NCBI GenBank assembly: GCA_947630365.1
Contig: CANRHI010000002.1
Location: forward strand, 1 to 48,647
Reading direction: 5' to 3'
From: an uncultured Clostridia bacterium
Lineage (GTDB): Bacteria; Bacillota; Clostridia; Christensenellales; Borkfalkiaceae
Length of the DNA stretch: 48,647 nucleotides
The notes under the pieces are model-generated. The model had not been told where the DNA came from. It searched no databases and was given only the letters and a program-made list of their open reading frames with translations. Positions 20,535 through 28,999 of this stretch are shown here, piece by piece. Numbering within the stretch: position 1 is the stretch's first letter; each line of letters starts with the position of its first letter. The position numbers were made by a program, and so were the translations under genes.

Positions 20535-23249
20535 TTATTGTTCCTCAAAGTACGTCACCGTTCCATCCCTTGCAACCGTCCCGTCCGTACATGTCACGGT
20601 GTAGTTTCCTATATAAAAATCCCAAGAAGAATCAAATTCTTTTTCAACTGCTTGCCACGCTTCCACCGTGCCCTCAAATTGAATATCCATCAGCCACCAG
20701 CATTTGTAGAATGCACTTTCCCCAATCCAAGTCACGTTGTCGGGGATTGCGATGCTTGTCAGCCCCTCGCAACCATCGAACGCCCTCTCTCCGATCGAGG
20801 TCACGTTGCTCCCAATGGTTACACTTGTCAGCTCGTTGCAACCATGGAACGCGAGAGGCACAATTGAGGTTACACCCTCTCCAATCGTCACGCTTTTAAG
20901 GCCACTACAATCCTCGAATGCACAATATCCGATTTCGGTCACGCTGTCGGGAATCTCAACGCTTGTCAAGCCGCTGCAACCCGAGAACGCATTCTCCCCA
21001 ATCGAGGTCACGCTATCTGGGATTTCGATGCTCGTCAGCCCGCTACACCCCTCGAAAGCATAATCTTTCACTTTCGTAATTCCTGCGGGAATTTTAAGTT
21101 CGGTAACTTCTTCCCCGTCCAAATACAGATGATGTGCATAATAGAGCGGGTTATCATAAAAGTTCAAAAAATCTATTTTGCACCATGCGGAAAGGCTGGA
21201 AATGTGTACTTCTTTCAGTCCGCTGCAATCCTTGAACGGGGAGCTCTCAATCTCGGTCACGCTGTCGGGGATAGTAATGCTTGTCAACCCGCTACAATTG
21301 GCGAATGCACAATATCCGATTTCGGTCACGCTGTCGGGAATTTCAACGCTTGTCAAGTCGCTGCAATCCGAGAACGCCCACTCCCCAATCGAGGTCACGC
21401 TGTCGGGGATTTCAACACTCGTCAGCCCGCCGCATCCATTGAACGCATAATCTTTCACTTCCGTAATCTCTGCGGGAATTTTAAGTTTGGTAACTTCTTT
21501 CCCGTCCAAATACAGATGACCTGCATAACAAAGCGGATTTGCGTTTATGTCCTTAAAATCAATTTTACACCAAGCCGCAAGATCGGCAATATGTATCTCT
21601 GTCAGCTCGCTGCAATTTTCGAACGCATCGGTTCCAATCGAGATTACCCCATCTCCAATCGTCACACTTGTTAGGCCACTGCAACCATAGAACGCATAAC
21701 CCCCAATCGAGGTCACCCCATCCCCAATCGTCACGCTTGTTAGGCCACTGCAACCATCGAACGCCTCAAATTCAATCGAGGTTACGCTGTCGGGAATTGT
21801 AATGCCGGTTAGACCACTACAGCCCCGAAAAGCATAATTTCCGACCGCGGTCACGCCATTGGGGATCACACTGTTTTTGCACCCCGCAATGAGAATATTC
21901 GTGCGCTTTTCAATCAAACAATTTTGTTCGCTTCTATAGACCTTATTCCCCGATGAAACCGAAATGCCTTCGAACCCACTACACCCTGCGAATGTGGCGC
22001 TCCCAATCGAGGTCACGCTATCGGGGATTTTCAATTCTCCTGTCAGCCCATCGCAAAACTCAAACGCCCATTCACCGATCGAGGTCACACTATCGGGGAT
22101 TTTCAATTCTCCTGTCAGTCCATCGCAAAACTCAAACGCACTCTTCCCAATCGAGGTCACGCTGTCGGGGATAGTAATGCTTGTCATCCCGATGCGATCG
22201 CGGAATGCTATATCTGCAATCGTCTTTGTGCCTTGTCGAACGGAATATACGCCCGATATTGTTTCTTTGGCCTCAATGAGGTGATTCCCGATATAGAGCA
22301 CGCCGCTTGCATCCCAATTCGATTCGTCGTTATAATACGCCGTATTAGAGAATGCCCGCTCCTCAATCTCGGTCACGCTGTCGGGAATAGTAATGCTTGT
22401 CAGCCCACTGCAACCTGCGAACGCAAACAATCCGATCGAAGTCACGCTGTCGGGAATAGTAATGCTTGTCAGCCCACTGCAACCTGCGAACGCACTCTTC
22501 CCAATCGAAACGACGCTATCAGAAATTGATATGCTCGTCAACTCGATACAACGGACGAATGCAGTATCTGCAATCGTCTTGGTGCCTTGTCGAACGGCAT
22601 ATGCGCTCGAAATTGTATCATTTGCTTTTATGAGATGATTCCCAATGTAAAGCACTTCGCTTGCATCCCAATGCGAAGCGTCATTATAGTACGCCGTATC
22701 ATAGAACGCACTTTGTCCAATCGAGCTTACGCTGTCGGGGATTACGATGCTTGTCAGCCCCTCGCAACCCTCGAACGCATGCTCTCCAATCGAAGTCACG
22801 CTGTCGGGGATTACGATGCTTGTCAGCCCGCTACAAAACATGAACGCCCATTCACCGATCGAGGTCACGGCTTTGCCTTCGTAGTAGGCGGGAATGATGA
22901 GGTCGGTCGTGCCTTCTGCTTCGCCGAGCCCCGTAACCGTATAGGTGTCTGTTTCTTTGTAAAAAGCATATTCTAATCCCTTTGTGTAGACCGTACTGTA
23001 TCCGCAGGCCTCGCAAGCGTTGTCGGAATTGTACTTATGGTCGCCGACGGAGAATTTTTCGCCGCACTCGGTACAAATCTTCCAATGACCGTTGTCATCC
23101 ACTTGGAAATGCTCGGCAACGTGCGTATGAGCGCCTTCACCCGTTTCACTGCCATTTCCGCCATTTTCGTCGCCGCCGCAGGCCGCAAGCCCGAAGCACA
23201 GGCAGAGGCAGGAGACGACGGCAAGCAATGTGAGCCACAACTTTTTCAT
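20535..23249 (-). CDS. Leucine-rich-repeat (BspA-like, LRR_5) surface lipoprotein
   Basis: This encodes 904 residues. The ATG at 23249 follows GGAGG and starts MKKLWLTLLAVVSCLCLCFG with lipobox LAAC, so the mature protein is predicted to be lipid-anchored outside the cell. After a Gly/Asn linker comes a small CTEC...CEAC region that may bind metal. More than twenty repeats of about 23 residues follow, of the form xGCSGLTSITIPDSVTSIGxxAF. This is the BspA/TpLRR class, known in other bacteria for host or matrix binding; binding here is inference. Repeats are interrupted twice by a segment with AWCKIDF and HLYLDG. The reading frame is open a further 58 codons upstream, but the lipoprotein start is far better supported. 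Base composition is more AT-rich than neighbouring core genes. Confidence 0.95.
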   Translation of the reverse strand: MKKLWLTLLAVVSCLCLCFGLAACGGDENGGNGSETGEGAHTHVAEHFQVDDNGHWKICTECGEKFSVGDHKYNSDNACEACGYSTVYTKGLEYAFYKETDTYTVTGLGEAEGTTDLIIPAYYEGKAVTSIGEWAFMFCSGLTSIVIPDSVTSIGEHAFEGCEGLTSIVIPDSVSSIGQSAFYDTAYYNDASHWDASEVLYIGNHLIKANDTISSAYAVRQGTKTIADTAFVRCIELTSISISDSVVSIGKSAFAGCSGLTSITIPDSVTSIGLFAFAGCSGLTSITIPDSVTEIEERAFSNTAYYNDESNWDASGVLYIGNHLIEAKETISGVYSVRQGTKTIADIAFRDRIGMTSITIPDSVTSIGKSAFEFCDGLTGELKIPDSVTSIGEWAFEFCDGLTGELKIPDSVTSIGSATFAGCSGFEGISVSSGNKVYRSEQNCLIEKRTNILIAGCKNSVIPNGVTAVGNYAFRGCSGLTGITIPDSVTSIEFEAFDGCSGLTSVTIGDGVTSIGGYAFYGCSGLTSVTIGDGVISIGTDAFENCSELTEIHIADLAAWCKIDFKDINANPLCYAGHLYLDGKEVTKLKIPAEITEVKDYAFNGCGGLTSVEIPDSVTSIGEWAFSDCSDLTSVEIPDSVTEIGYCAFANCSGLTSITIPDSVTEIESSPFKDCSGLKEVHISSLSAWCKIDFLNFYDNPLYYAHHLYLDGEEVTELKIPAGITKVKDYAFEGCSGLTSIEIPDSVTSIGENAFSGCSGLTSVEIPDSVTEIGYCAFEDCSGLKSVTIGEGVTSIVPLAFHGCNELTSVTIGSNVTSIGERAFDGCEGLTSIAIPDNVTWIGESAFYKCWWLMDIQFEGTVEAWQAVEKEFDSSWDFYIGNYTVTCTDGTVARDGTVTYFEEQ

Positions 23250-23280
23250 GATGTTTCCTCCGAAGATATATTTGCGGGCA

Positions 23281-23312
23281 AAAAATAAGGACGTTCCACA
23301 TGGGGAACGCCC
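23281..23312 (-). terminator. Attenuator-like hairpin in the leader of the LRR lipoprotein gene
   Basis: Read leftward, GGGCGTTCC (23312-23304) pairs with GGAACGTCC (23297-23289), nine pairs including one G-U. The sequence TTATTTTTT follows at once. It sits about 30 bp before the start codon, so it would stop or slow transcription inside the leader. Confidence 0.6.
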
Positions 23313-23333
23313 GCTTGGAGTATCCCAATGTGT

Positions 23334-23433
23334 TGCGCCACAACTTTCCAAAAATATAAGAATACGGAAAAAAGGATACACCTTGCCGTAAGTTGTAGCC
23401 ATATTCTTATACTTTGTATTCAATTGTGGCGCA
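23334..23433 (-). repeat. Long inverted repeat in the LRR gene leader
   Basis: Arms 23334-23364 and 23402-23433 each carry TGCGCCACAA, 11-12 bp, then TATAAGAATA, in opposite orientation. Both 10-bp blocks match perfectly between the arms. In the leftward transcript this forms a long hairpin just upstream of the attenuator-like hairpin. Confidence 0.75.
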
Positions 23434-23438
23434 GTTTC

Positions 23439-23467
23439 AGTATATCACCCTGCGAAGAAAAAAGCAA
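23439..23467 (-). promoter_or_regulatory. Possible sigma-A promoter for the LRR lipoprotein gene
   Basis: TTGCTT, a 17-bp spacer and TATACT on the minus strand. The -10 is good and the -35 weak. The transcript would start close to the right arm of the inverted repeat and have a leader of about 180 nt. Confidence 0.45.
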
Positions 23468-23545
23468 GGGATTCGGAAAATTTTTGCGAAGGTTGTTGAA
23501 AATGAGGACTGTTCCGCCCCCTTGAAGGGCACCCGTAGGGACCAC

Positions 23546-23692
23546 CGCGTCATGTTGAGGGAGAGGAGCGAGATATATGAGGGCATAGGGTGAACCTGTC
23601 ATACCGAGGCCCGTAAGGGGCGAGCCCCGAAACAAAGTCCGAATTTTCATCCTCGGGATTCTTCGCCCCACAAGGGGACTCAGAATGACGCG
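23546..23692. repeat. Repeat family B, long copy
   Basis: Bounded by CGCGTCAT and ATGACGCG, with the shared core AAGTCCGAATTTTCATCCTC and GGGATTCTTCG. It is longer than the copy at 33928-34024 because of extra internal sequence containing GTCATACCGAGGCCC. Confidence 0.8.
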
Positions 23693-23738
23693 TGGGGTAC
23701 GGGCGGGGCAGAATGACACATTGGAACGGGAGGCAAAG

Positions 23739-23867
23739 GCCTACCCTTTCTTAAAGGGGAGGCTCCCGCGGAGCGGGTGGTGGGGATTGCAATTCGCGCA
23801 TCCATACGCCCATCCCCACCCGTCTGCCCGAGGGCAGCCACCCTCCCCTTCCCGGAAGGGTAGGGCT
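23739..23867 (+). repeat. Palindromic intergenic repeat, family A, copy 2
   Basis: Same outer arms and inner hairpins as 11-138, differing mainly in the central 30 bp. The gap 23468-24021 is filled by this copy, the family B copy before it and the perfect inverted repeat after it; no gene is seen there. Confidence 0.85.
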
Positions 23868-23890
23868 CGGGCTCTCGCCCCACTTCATTC

Positions 23891-23921
23891 CTATCCCCCT
23901 CCTTGGGAAGGAGGGGGATAG
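23891..23921. repeat. Perfect 14-bp inverted repeat (family C-like)
   Basis: CTATCCCCCTCCTT, a GGG loop, then its exact reverse complement. No T tract follows, so it is not a typical terminator. Confidence 0.75.
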
Positions 23922-24021
23922 GAGGGGGCTATAGAGGCATCGCAGCCTTTTTGGCGCCCCTCAAAAGGGCTTCAAGGGGCGGGGCTGTTTGGCGCTATGG
24001 GAAAATTCTCCCGTGAAGGTC

Positions 24022-24050
24022 TTGATTTTTTGAAGAGGGTGTGTTATACT
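24022..24050 (+). promoter_or_regulatory. Sigma-A promoter of the pyrH operon
   Basis: TTGATT, 17 bp, TATACT, ending 28 bp before the pyrH start codon. It is the only good promoter before rseP and so probably drives pyrH-frr-cdsA-dxr-rseP. Confidence 0.85.
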
Positions 24051-24078
24051 GAAAAAAACGCAGGAGGGCGAAGGTCCG

Positions 24079-24801
24079 ATGGCAGAAAAAGCAATGGTAC
24101 CCAAATACAAACGAATCTTACTCAAACTTTCGGGGGAGGCGCTCGCGGGCGAGCAGAAATTCGGGCTCAACGAGAACGTCGTCTCGATGGTCGTCGATCA
24201 GCTGGTGAAGGTGCACGAGATGGGCGTGGAGATCGCGCTCGTCATCGGCGGGGGGAATTTCTGGCGGGGTCGGCAGGGGACGAAGATGGACCGCACGACC
24301 GCCGACCACATGGGCATGCTTGCGACGGTGATGAATTCGCTGGCGATGATGGACGCCATCGAGCAAAAGGGCATTCCGACGCGCGTGCAGACGGCGCTCA
24401 ACATGGTCTCGGTCGCCGAGCCCTATGTGCTCCGCAAGGCGCTGCATCACTTCGAGAAGGGGCGCATCGTCATCATGGCGTGCGGGACGGGCAATCCGTT
24501 CTGTTCGACGGACACGGCGGCGGCGCAGCGGGCGTGTGAAATTGCGGCGGACGTTCTTCTTATGGCGAAGAATGTCGACGGGATTTACGACAGCGACCCT
24601 GCGACCAACCCTTCGGCGAAGAAGTACGACGCGCTCACCTTCAACGACATTTTGAACAAGGGCCTCAAGGCGATGGACACGACGGCGGCGACCATGTGTA
24701 TGGAGAACCGCATTCCCGTGCTCGCCTTTGCGCTTGGGGAGAAGGATTCCATCCTCCGCGCGGTGTGCGGGGAGAAGATGGGCACGCTCATCACCAATTG
24801 A
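24079..24801 (+). CDS. pyrH: UMP kinase
   Basis: Cytosolic enzyme of 240 residues that phosphorylates UMP to UDP with ATP, the first step from UMP to UTP and CTP. The amino-acid-kinase fold is recognisable: KYKRILLKLSGEALAGEQ near the N-terminus, the nucleotide-binding loop VIGGGNFWRG, the GTGNPFCSTDTAAAQRA segment, and KNVDGIYDSDP, which is typical of bacterial PyrH. Length matches the family. AGGAGG lies about 12 bp before the ATG. It is first of five genes. rpsB and tsf, which usually precede pyrH in Firmicutes, are absent; repeats and the LRR gene lie there instead. Confidence 0.98.
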   Translation: MAEKAMVPKYKRILLKLSGEALAGEQKFGLNENVVSMVVDQLVKVHEMGVEIALVIGGGNFWRGRQGTKMDRTTADHMGMLATVMNSLAMMDAIEQKGIPTRVQTALNMVSVAEPYVLRKALHHFEKGRIVIMACGTGNPFCSTDTAAAQRACEIAADVLLMAKNVDGIYDSDPATNPSAKKYDALTFNDILNKGLKAMDTTAATMCMENRIPVLAFALGEKDSILRAVCGEKMGTLITN

Positions 24802-24848
24802 GCGGCGGCGCGGCATTTCTCAAAAAATACTATGATAAGGAGATAGAT

Positions 24849-25421
24849 ATGATCGAAAACGAAAAGTTGGAGGAGATCCTCCTCATGCTCGACGACAAAC
24901 TCGAAAAGACGGTAAGCGTGCTGAAGGGCGACTTTGCCGCCATCCGCGCGGGGCGTGCCAACCCGCACATTCTCGACAAGATCCAAGTTGAGGCATACGG
25001 CATGATGAGCCCGCTCCAGCAGCTCGGCAACATTGCGGCGGCGGACGCAAGGTGCCTCGTCATCAGCCCGTGGGACAAATCCCTTCTCAAGTCCATCGAG
25101 AAGGCCATTCTCGCCTCGAACATCGGCATCACGCCGACCAACGACGGGACGGTCATCCGTCTCGTGTTCCCCGAGCTCACCGAGGAGCGCAGAAAGGACC
25201 TCGTGAAGCAAGTCCGCAGAATGGGCGAGGACGCGAAGGTGGCTGCCCGCAACAACCGCCGCGACGCGATGGAGGGCATCAAAAAGCTCAAGACGGGGAA
25301 GGAGATCTCGGAGGACGAGGCGAAAAACTGCGAGATCGACGTCGAGGACAGTGTAAAAAAGTGCGTGGAGGAGATCGATAAGACGGTCTCCGCCAAGGAA
25401 AAAGAGCTCCTCACCATTTGA
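24849..25421 (+). CDS. frr: Ribosome recycling factor
   Basis: Cytosolic factor of 190 residues that splits the post-termination ribosome together with EF-G. The start at 24849 follows AAGGAG (24837-24842). Family features include KGDFAAIRAGRANPHILDKI, the YGMMSPLQQLGNI strand and a C-terminal helical region with RRMGEDAKVAARNNRRDA. Length is typical (about 185). It begins 47 bp after pyrH, as in most Firmicutes. uppS, which commonly follows frr, is missing here and cdsA comes next. Confidence 0.98.
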   Translation: MIENEKLEEILLMLDDKLEKTVSVLKGDFAAIRAGRANPHILDKIQVEAYGMMSPLQQLGNIAAADARCLVISPWDKSLLKSIEKAILASNIGITPTNDGTVIRLVFPELTEERRKDLVKQVRRMGEDAKVAARNNRRDAMEGIKKLKTGKEISEDEAKNCEIDVEDSVKKCVEEIDKTVSAKEKELLTI

Positions 25422-25440
25422 GGAGCGCAAGGAGAACATT

Positions 25441-26418
25441 TTGGAAAGGAACGAGACCGAGGATCCCCTGCTTTCGCGCAAGCATGTCGTGAGCGCCGCA
25501 CGCAGATTTTTGACGGGCGTTGTGTACGTTGCCGTCCTTTTGGGCTTTTATGCGTTGAAGCTGTTCGTCGACCTTCTCTTCTTCGACGTACTGCTTTTGC
25601 TGTTCGCGGGGATCGGGACGTTTGAAATGCTCCGCGCCTTTAAGGGGAATCTTTCCCGCGCGCAGGAAGCGCTTGTCGCCGTCTTTGCCCTGCTCGTGCT
25701 CATCGTGTACGCGGTGAGCGATTACCTCTTCACGCACACGGCATGGACGAGGGGGAATTTCGCGCCCCATCTCACGGCGCTCGTCTTTCTCATCGGGCTG
25801 GGAGCGCTCCTTTCCGTGCTCGTCTTTGCGCATGAAAAGACGGAGCTCTCCTCCCTCGGGGATTCGCTCCTTTGCTACATCTACCCGACCGCATTCTTAA
25901 TGGCACTCATGGTGTGCAACCACCTGCCGCGCTATTCGGAGATCGCCATTTTGTTTGTGTTCGTCATCTGCCCCGTGGTGGATTCCCTCGCCCTCGTGAC
26001 GGGGAAGATCCTCGGCAGGAAATTCCCCGCGAAGATGTCCCCGCACGTCTCCCCCAAAAAGACGATCGTGGGCGGCATCGGGGGGCTTGTCGGCGGCGCC
26101 ATCGGGTCGGTCGGCATCTTCTTTGCGTGCTACGGCATTTCTTTCTTGGACGACGTGGGCGCCGTCGCGCCGCTCGGCTGGGAGCTTGCGATCTCCGCGC
26201 CCGAGATCTTGTTCTTCGTTCTTCTCGGCGTGGTCGCGGCAGCCGTCGAACAGCTCGGCGACCTCGTGGAGAGCGCCATCAAGCGCAAGCTCGGCATCAA
26301 GGACATGGGAAAGCTGCTTCCCGGGCACGGCGGCATTTTGGACCGCATCGACTCCTCCCTCTATGCGGGGATCGTCGTCTGCGTCGCCATGATGCTTTGG
26401 CTCATGATCGCGGGATAA
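25441..26418 (+). CDS. cdsA: Phosphatidate cytidylyltransferase (CDP-diglyceride synthase)
   Basis: Integral membrane enzyme of 325 residues that makes CDP-diacylglycerol from phosphatidic acid and CTP for phospholipid synthesis. Translation probably begins at TTG 25441, six bases after AAGGAG (25429-25434); no ATG is as well placed. Several hydrophobic helices are followed by the CdsA signature near the C-terminus: SAIKRKLGIKDMGKLLPGHG, then GILDRIDS. The N-terminal 25 residues are hydrophilic and somewhat longer than usual. It lies 19 bp after frr. Confidence 0.96.
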   Translation: MERNETEDPLLSRKHVVSAARRFLTGVVYVAVLLGFYALKLFVDLLFFDVLLLLFAGIGTFEMLRAFKGNLSRAQEALVAVFALLVLIVYAVSDYLFTHTAWTRGNFAPHLTALVFLIGLGALLSVLVFAHEKTELSSLGDSLLCYIYPTAFLMALMVCNHLPRYSEIAILFVFVICPVVDSLALVTGKILGRKFPAKMSPHVSPKKTIVGGIGGLVGGAIGSVGIFFACYGISFLDDVGAVAPLGWELAISAPEILFFVLLGVVAAAVEQLGDLVESAIKRKLGIKDMGKLLPGHGGILDRIDSSLYAGIVVCVAMMLWLMIAG

Positions 26419-26449
26419 AACGCATATCCTATTTTGGATAGCTATCGGG

Positions 26450-26475
26450 AACGTCCGCTTTCTCGCGGACGTTTT
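26450..26475 (+). other. Intercistronic hairpin between cdsA and dxr
   Basis: A perfect stem AACGTCCGC / GCGGACGTT with a six-base loop and a short TTTT. It lies 20 bp before dxr. It may be a weak terminator or an RNA-processing or stability element within the operon. Confidence 0.55.
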
Positions 26476-26495
26476 CAATCGGAAGAGGAAGGCTT

Positions 26496-27575
26496 ATGAA
26501 GCGCATCGCACTCATCGGCTGCACGGGGAGCATCGGCAAACAGGTCGTCGACGTCGTGCGGCACAACCACGGATTTGCGTTCTCCGCCCTCGTGGCGGGG
26601 AAGGATCGGGCTGCCCTGCAAGCGCTCGCGGAGGAATTTTGCCCGCGCGTTGCCCACTGCGCTCTCGACGGATGGCGGGAGGACCTCTTCGACGATTGCG
26701 ACATCGCCCTCATCGCGGCGAGCGGCTTTGCGGGGCTTGCCTACACCCTTTCGGCGGCGAAAACGGGCAAGCGCGTCGCCCTTGCAAACAAGGAGAGCCT
26801 CGTCGCGGGAGGGGAGCTCGTCCTTTCCGCCCTCGAAAAGAGCGGCGGGGAGCTCATCCCCGTGGATAGCGAGCATTCCGCTCTCTTTCAAGCCCTCGGC
26901 ATGCGGCGGGACGCGCCCTTCGAGAAGCTCATCCTCACGGCGAGCGGCGGGCCCTTCCTGCACAAGACAAGGGAGGAGTTCGCCTTCGTCACGGCGAAGG
27001 ACGCCCTTTGCCACCCCACATGGAAGATGGGGGCGAAGATCACCGTGGACAGCGCGACCATGCTCAACAAGGGGTACGAGGTCATCGAGGCGAAGTGGCT
27101 TTTCGGGGCGCCCTTCGAAAAGATCGAGGCGGTCGTCCACCCCGAGAGCGTCGTGCACTCCATCGTCACCTTTCGGGACGGCAGCTCCGTCGCGCAGCTC
27201 GGCTACCCCGATATGCGCATTCCCATCCAGCTCGCGCTCTCCTGCCCCGAGCGGCTCCCCTGCGCCCCCGCGTTGGATTTTGCAAAGCTCGGCGCGCTGC
27301 ACTTCGAGCGGCTGCCGCAGGAGAAATTCCCCGCGTTCACCCTCGCCGTCGAGGCGGGAAAGAAGGGGGGAACGCTGCCCGCCGTGTTGAACGGGGCGGC
27401 GGAGGAGGCGGTGAACGCCTTCCTCCTCGGGCGAATATCCTTTACGGCGATTGCGGAAGCTATCGAGGAAGCGCTTTCCCATGCCGCAAAGGAGGAGGCG
27501 GAGAGCTTCGAGGCAGTCGCGGCGGCGGACGCCTTCGGCAGAGAAGCGGCAAAAAAATATATCTATGCAAAGTAA
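26496..27575 (+). CDS. dxr: 1-deoxy-D-xylulose 5-phosphate reductoisomerase
   Basis: Cytosolic NADPH- and metal-dependent enzyme of 359 residues. It converts DXP to MEP, the committed step of the non-mevalonate isoprenoid pathway. The N-terminal Rossmann motif IGCTGSIGKQ is seen. So are ALANKESLVAGGELV, the metal and substrate segment DSEHSALFQAL, LTASGGPF, and the HPTWKMGAKITVDSATMLNK and VVHPESVVHSIV blocks, which together are diagnostic. Length is slightly short for the family (380-400). Its last 11 bases overlap the start of rseP, so translation is probably coupled. Confidence 0.98.
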   Translation: MKRIALIGCTGSIGKQVVDVVRHNHGFAFSALVAGKDRAALQALAEEFCPRVAHCALDGWREDLFDDCDIALIAASGFAGLAYTLSAAKTGKRVALANKESLVAGGELVLSALEKSGGELIPVDSEHSALFQALGMRRDAPFEKLILTASGGPFLHKTREEFAFVTAKDALCHPTWKMGAKITVDSATMLNKGYEVIEAKWLFGAPFEKIEAVVHPESVVHSIVTFRDGSSVAQLGYPDMRIPIQLALSCPERLPCAPALDFAKLGALHFERLPQEKFPAFTLAVEAGKKGGTLPAVLNGAAEEAVNAFLLGRISFTAIAEAIEEALSHAAKEEAESFEAVAAADAFGREAAKKYIYAK

Positions 27576-28893
27576 TCTTTTGAGCGCGTGGGGAACGATC
27601 GGGTCGGTCGTCCTCGCCGTGCTGGTGCTCCTTGCGATGATCACGGTGCACGAATTCGGGCACTACCTCGCGGGGAAGCTCCTCAAATTCAAGATCGACG
27701 AATTCTCGGTCGGGTTCGGACCCGCCCTCTTCAAGGTGCGGCGCAAGCGCTCGGGCGAGCTCTTTGCCGTGCGCCTCATTCCGCTCGGGGGGTATTGCGC
27801 CTTCCACGGGGAAGATGGCTTGGAGGAAGAGGAGGAAGAGGAGGGGGAAGCCGCCCCTCCCCCTGCGTCCCCCTCCCCCCAAGGGAGGGGGATGGAAGAA
27901 GCGAATGTCCCCTCTCCCGATACAACTTGCCCTCCCCCTACGTTAGGGGGAGGGGTAGGGGAGGGGGTACGCCCCGAACCCGCGAACAGTGTAGAGGAGA
28001 GTGTGCCCCCTCAACCTGCGAGCGGCGGAAACTTCACCGACATGCCCTGCTGGAAGCGCATCATCGTGCTTGTCGCGGGGGCGTTCATGAATTATCTTCT
28101 GGCGCTCCTTCTCATCATCATCGGGTTTTCCGCATACGGGCAGAGCGTGGTCAAGGTGGGCGGCTCCATGGAGAGCGAGGAATTTTCGGCGGAATACTCC
28201 TTCCGCGCGGGGGACATCCTTCTCGAGGCGGACGGCAGCGCCATATACCTCACGAACGACATCGCCCGCGCCGTGAACGGGAAACACACGGGGGATATCG
28301 TCTCCTTCCGCGTAGCGCGCGAGACGGGGGAAGGCTACGAGGAGTACGAGCAGAAGATCATGCTCCGCGGCGACGTGAGCGTGAAGAACAGCACGGATTT
28401 CTCGGGCGTATGGCGGGCGCTCGGCATCGACATCGAGGAGCGGGAGGACCCTTCCTCGGAGACGGGCACCTCGCGCTACTACCGCTTGGAGTCGGTGTAT
28501 TACCGCTTCGGATTTTGGGAGATGATCGGGCGCTCCTTCGTCTATTCCTTTCGCCTCGCGGGGTCCATCTTCCGCGTGCTCGGCGAACTTCTCACGGGGA
28601 AGTTGGGGCTGAACGCCCTCGGCGGGCCCGTCACGACCATCACCATGACCTCGCAGATCGCCTCGCAGGGCTTTCGGGACTTCCTCGAGATCTCCGCGCT
28701 TATCGGCGTCAATCTTGCCGTCTTTAACCTTTTGCCCATTCCCGCGCTGGACGGAAGCAAGGTGGTGTTCACCGCCATCGAGTGGGTGCGCGGCAAGCCC
28801 ATTTCCCGCAAAGTGGAGGCGATCATCCACGCGGTCGGCTTCGTGCTTCTCTTGGGATTTGCCGTGCTCGTGGATATTTTGCAATTCGTCTGA
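27565..28893 (+). CDS. rseP: Site-2 intramembrane metalloprotease RseP/RasP with repeat-derived insertion
   Basis: Membrane protease of 442 residues that cuts transmembrane substrates, such as anti-sigma factors and leftover signal peptides. The zinc motif HEFGH is at residues 29-33 in the first membrane helix and NLLPIPALDG at 388-397 in the third; a PDZ-like domain lies between. Residues about 86-153, in the cytosolic loop before the second helix, are an insertion. It begins with an acidic run, followed by Pro/Gly-rich sequence from about 96 to 135 whose DNA matches the intergenic family C repeats. The frame is intact and all catalytic motifs remain, so it is probably functional. The ATG at 27565 overlaps the end of dxr. 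Confidence 0.95.
   Translation: MQSNLLSAWGTIGSVVLAVLVLLAMITVHEFGHYLAGKLLKFKIDEFSVGFGPALFKVRRKRSGELFAVRLIPLGGYCAFHGEDGLEEEEEEEGEAAPPPASPSPQGRGMEEANVPSPDTTCPPPTLGGGVGEGVRPEPANSVEESVPPQPASGGNFTDMPCWKRIIVLVAGAFMNYLLALLLIIIGFSAYGQSVVKVGGSMESEEFSAEYSFRAGDILLEADGSAIYLTNDIARAVNGKHTGDIVSFRVARETGEGYEEYEQKIMLRGDVSVKNSTDFSGVWRALGIDIEEREDPSSETGTSRYYRLESVYYRFGFWEMIGRSFVYSFRLAGSIFRVLGELLTGKLGLNALGGPVTTITMTSQIASQGFRDFLEISALIGVNLAVFNLLPIPALDGSKVVFTAIEWVRGKPISRKVEAIIHAVGFVLLLGFAVLVDILQFV
27850..27972. repeat. Family C repeat inside the rseP coding sequence
   Basis: The segment with CCCCTCCCCCTGCGTCCCCC and then AAGGGAGGGGGATG matches the reverse complement of the intergenic element at 20296-20337 almost base for base. 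A second half, TAGGGGGAGGGGTAGGGGAG, resembles 40788-40815. It is translated in frame. Confidence 0.8.
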
Positions 28894-28937
28894 GCGGAAG
28901 AGGACAGGGTTTTTTCGGAGAAAACAGAGAATTCCAT

Positions 28938-28968
28938 GAAAATTCCTTTCAAAATGAAAGGAATTTTC
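28938..28968 (+). terminator. Probable terminator of the pyrH-rseP operon
   Basis: A perfect 13-bp inverted repeat (GAAAATTCCTTTC / GAAAGGAATTTTC) with a five-base loop, 45 bp after rseP. The nearest T run (ATTTTTT) starts about 15 bp further on, so termination may be imperfect. Confidence 0.65.
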
Positions 28969-28999
28969 GCAAATTTGGGGGATTTTTTGTCAAAGTGGA

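Noticed and set aside
21200..22900. Regularly spaced short repeats resembling a CRISPR array
   Set aside because: The period is about 69 bp and in frame, encoding 23-residue leucine-rich repeats. Units are imperfect throughout and there are no unique spacers.
23293..23423. A longer N-terminus for the LRR protein using upstream in-frame ATGs
   Set aside because: It would bury the lipoprotein signal 58 residues inside the protein and lacks a ribosome site; GGAGG before the ATG at 23249 is convincing.
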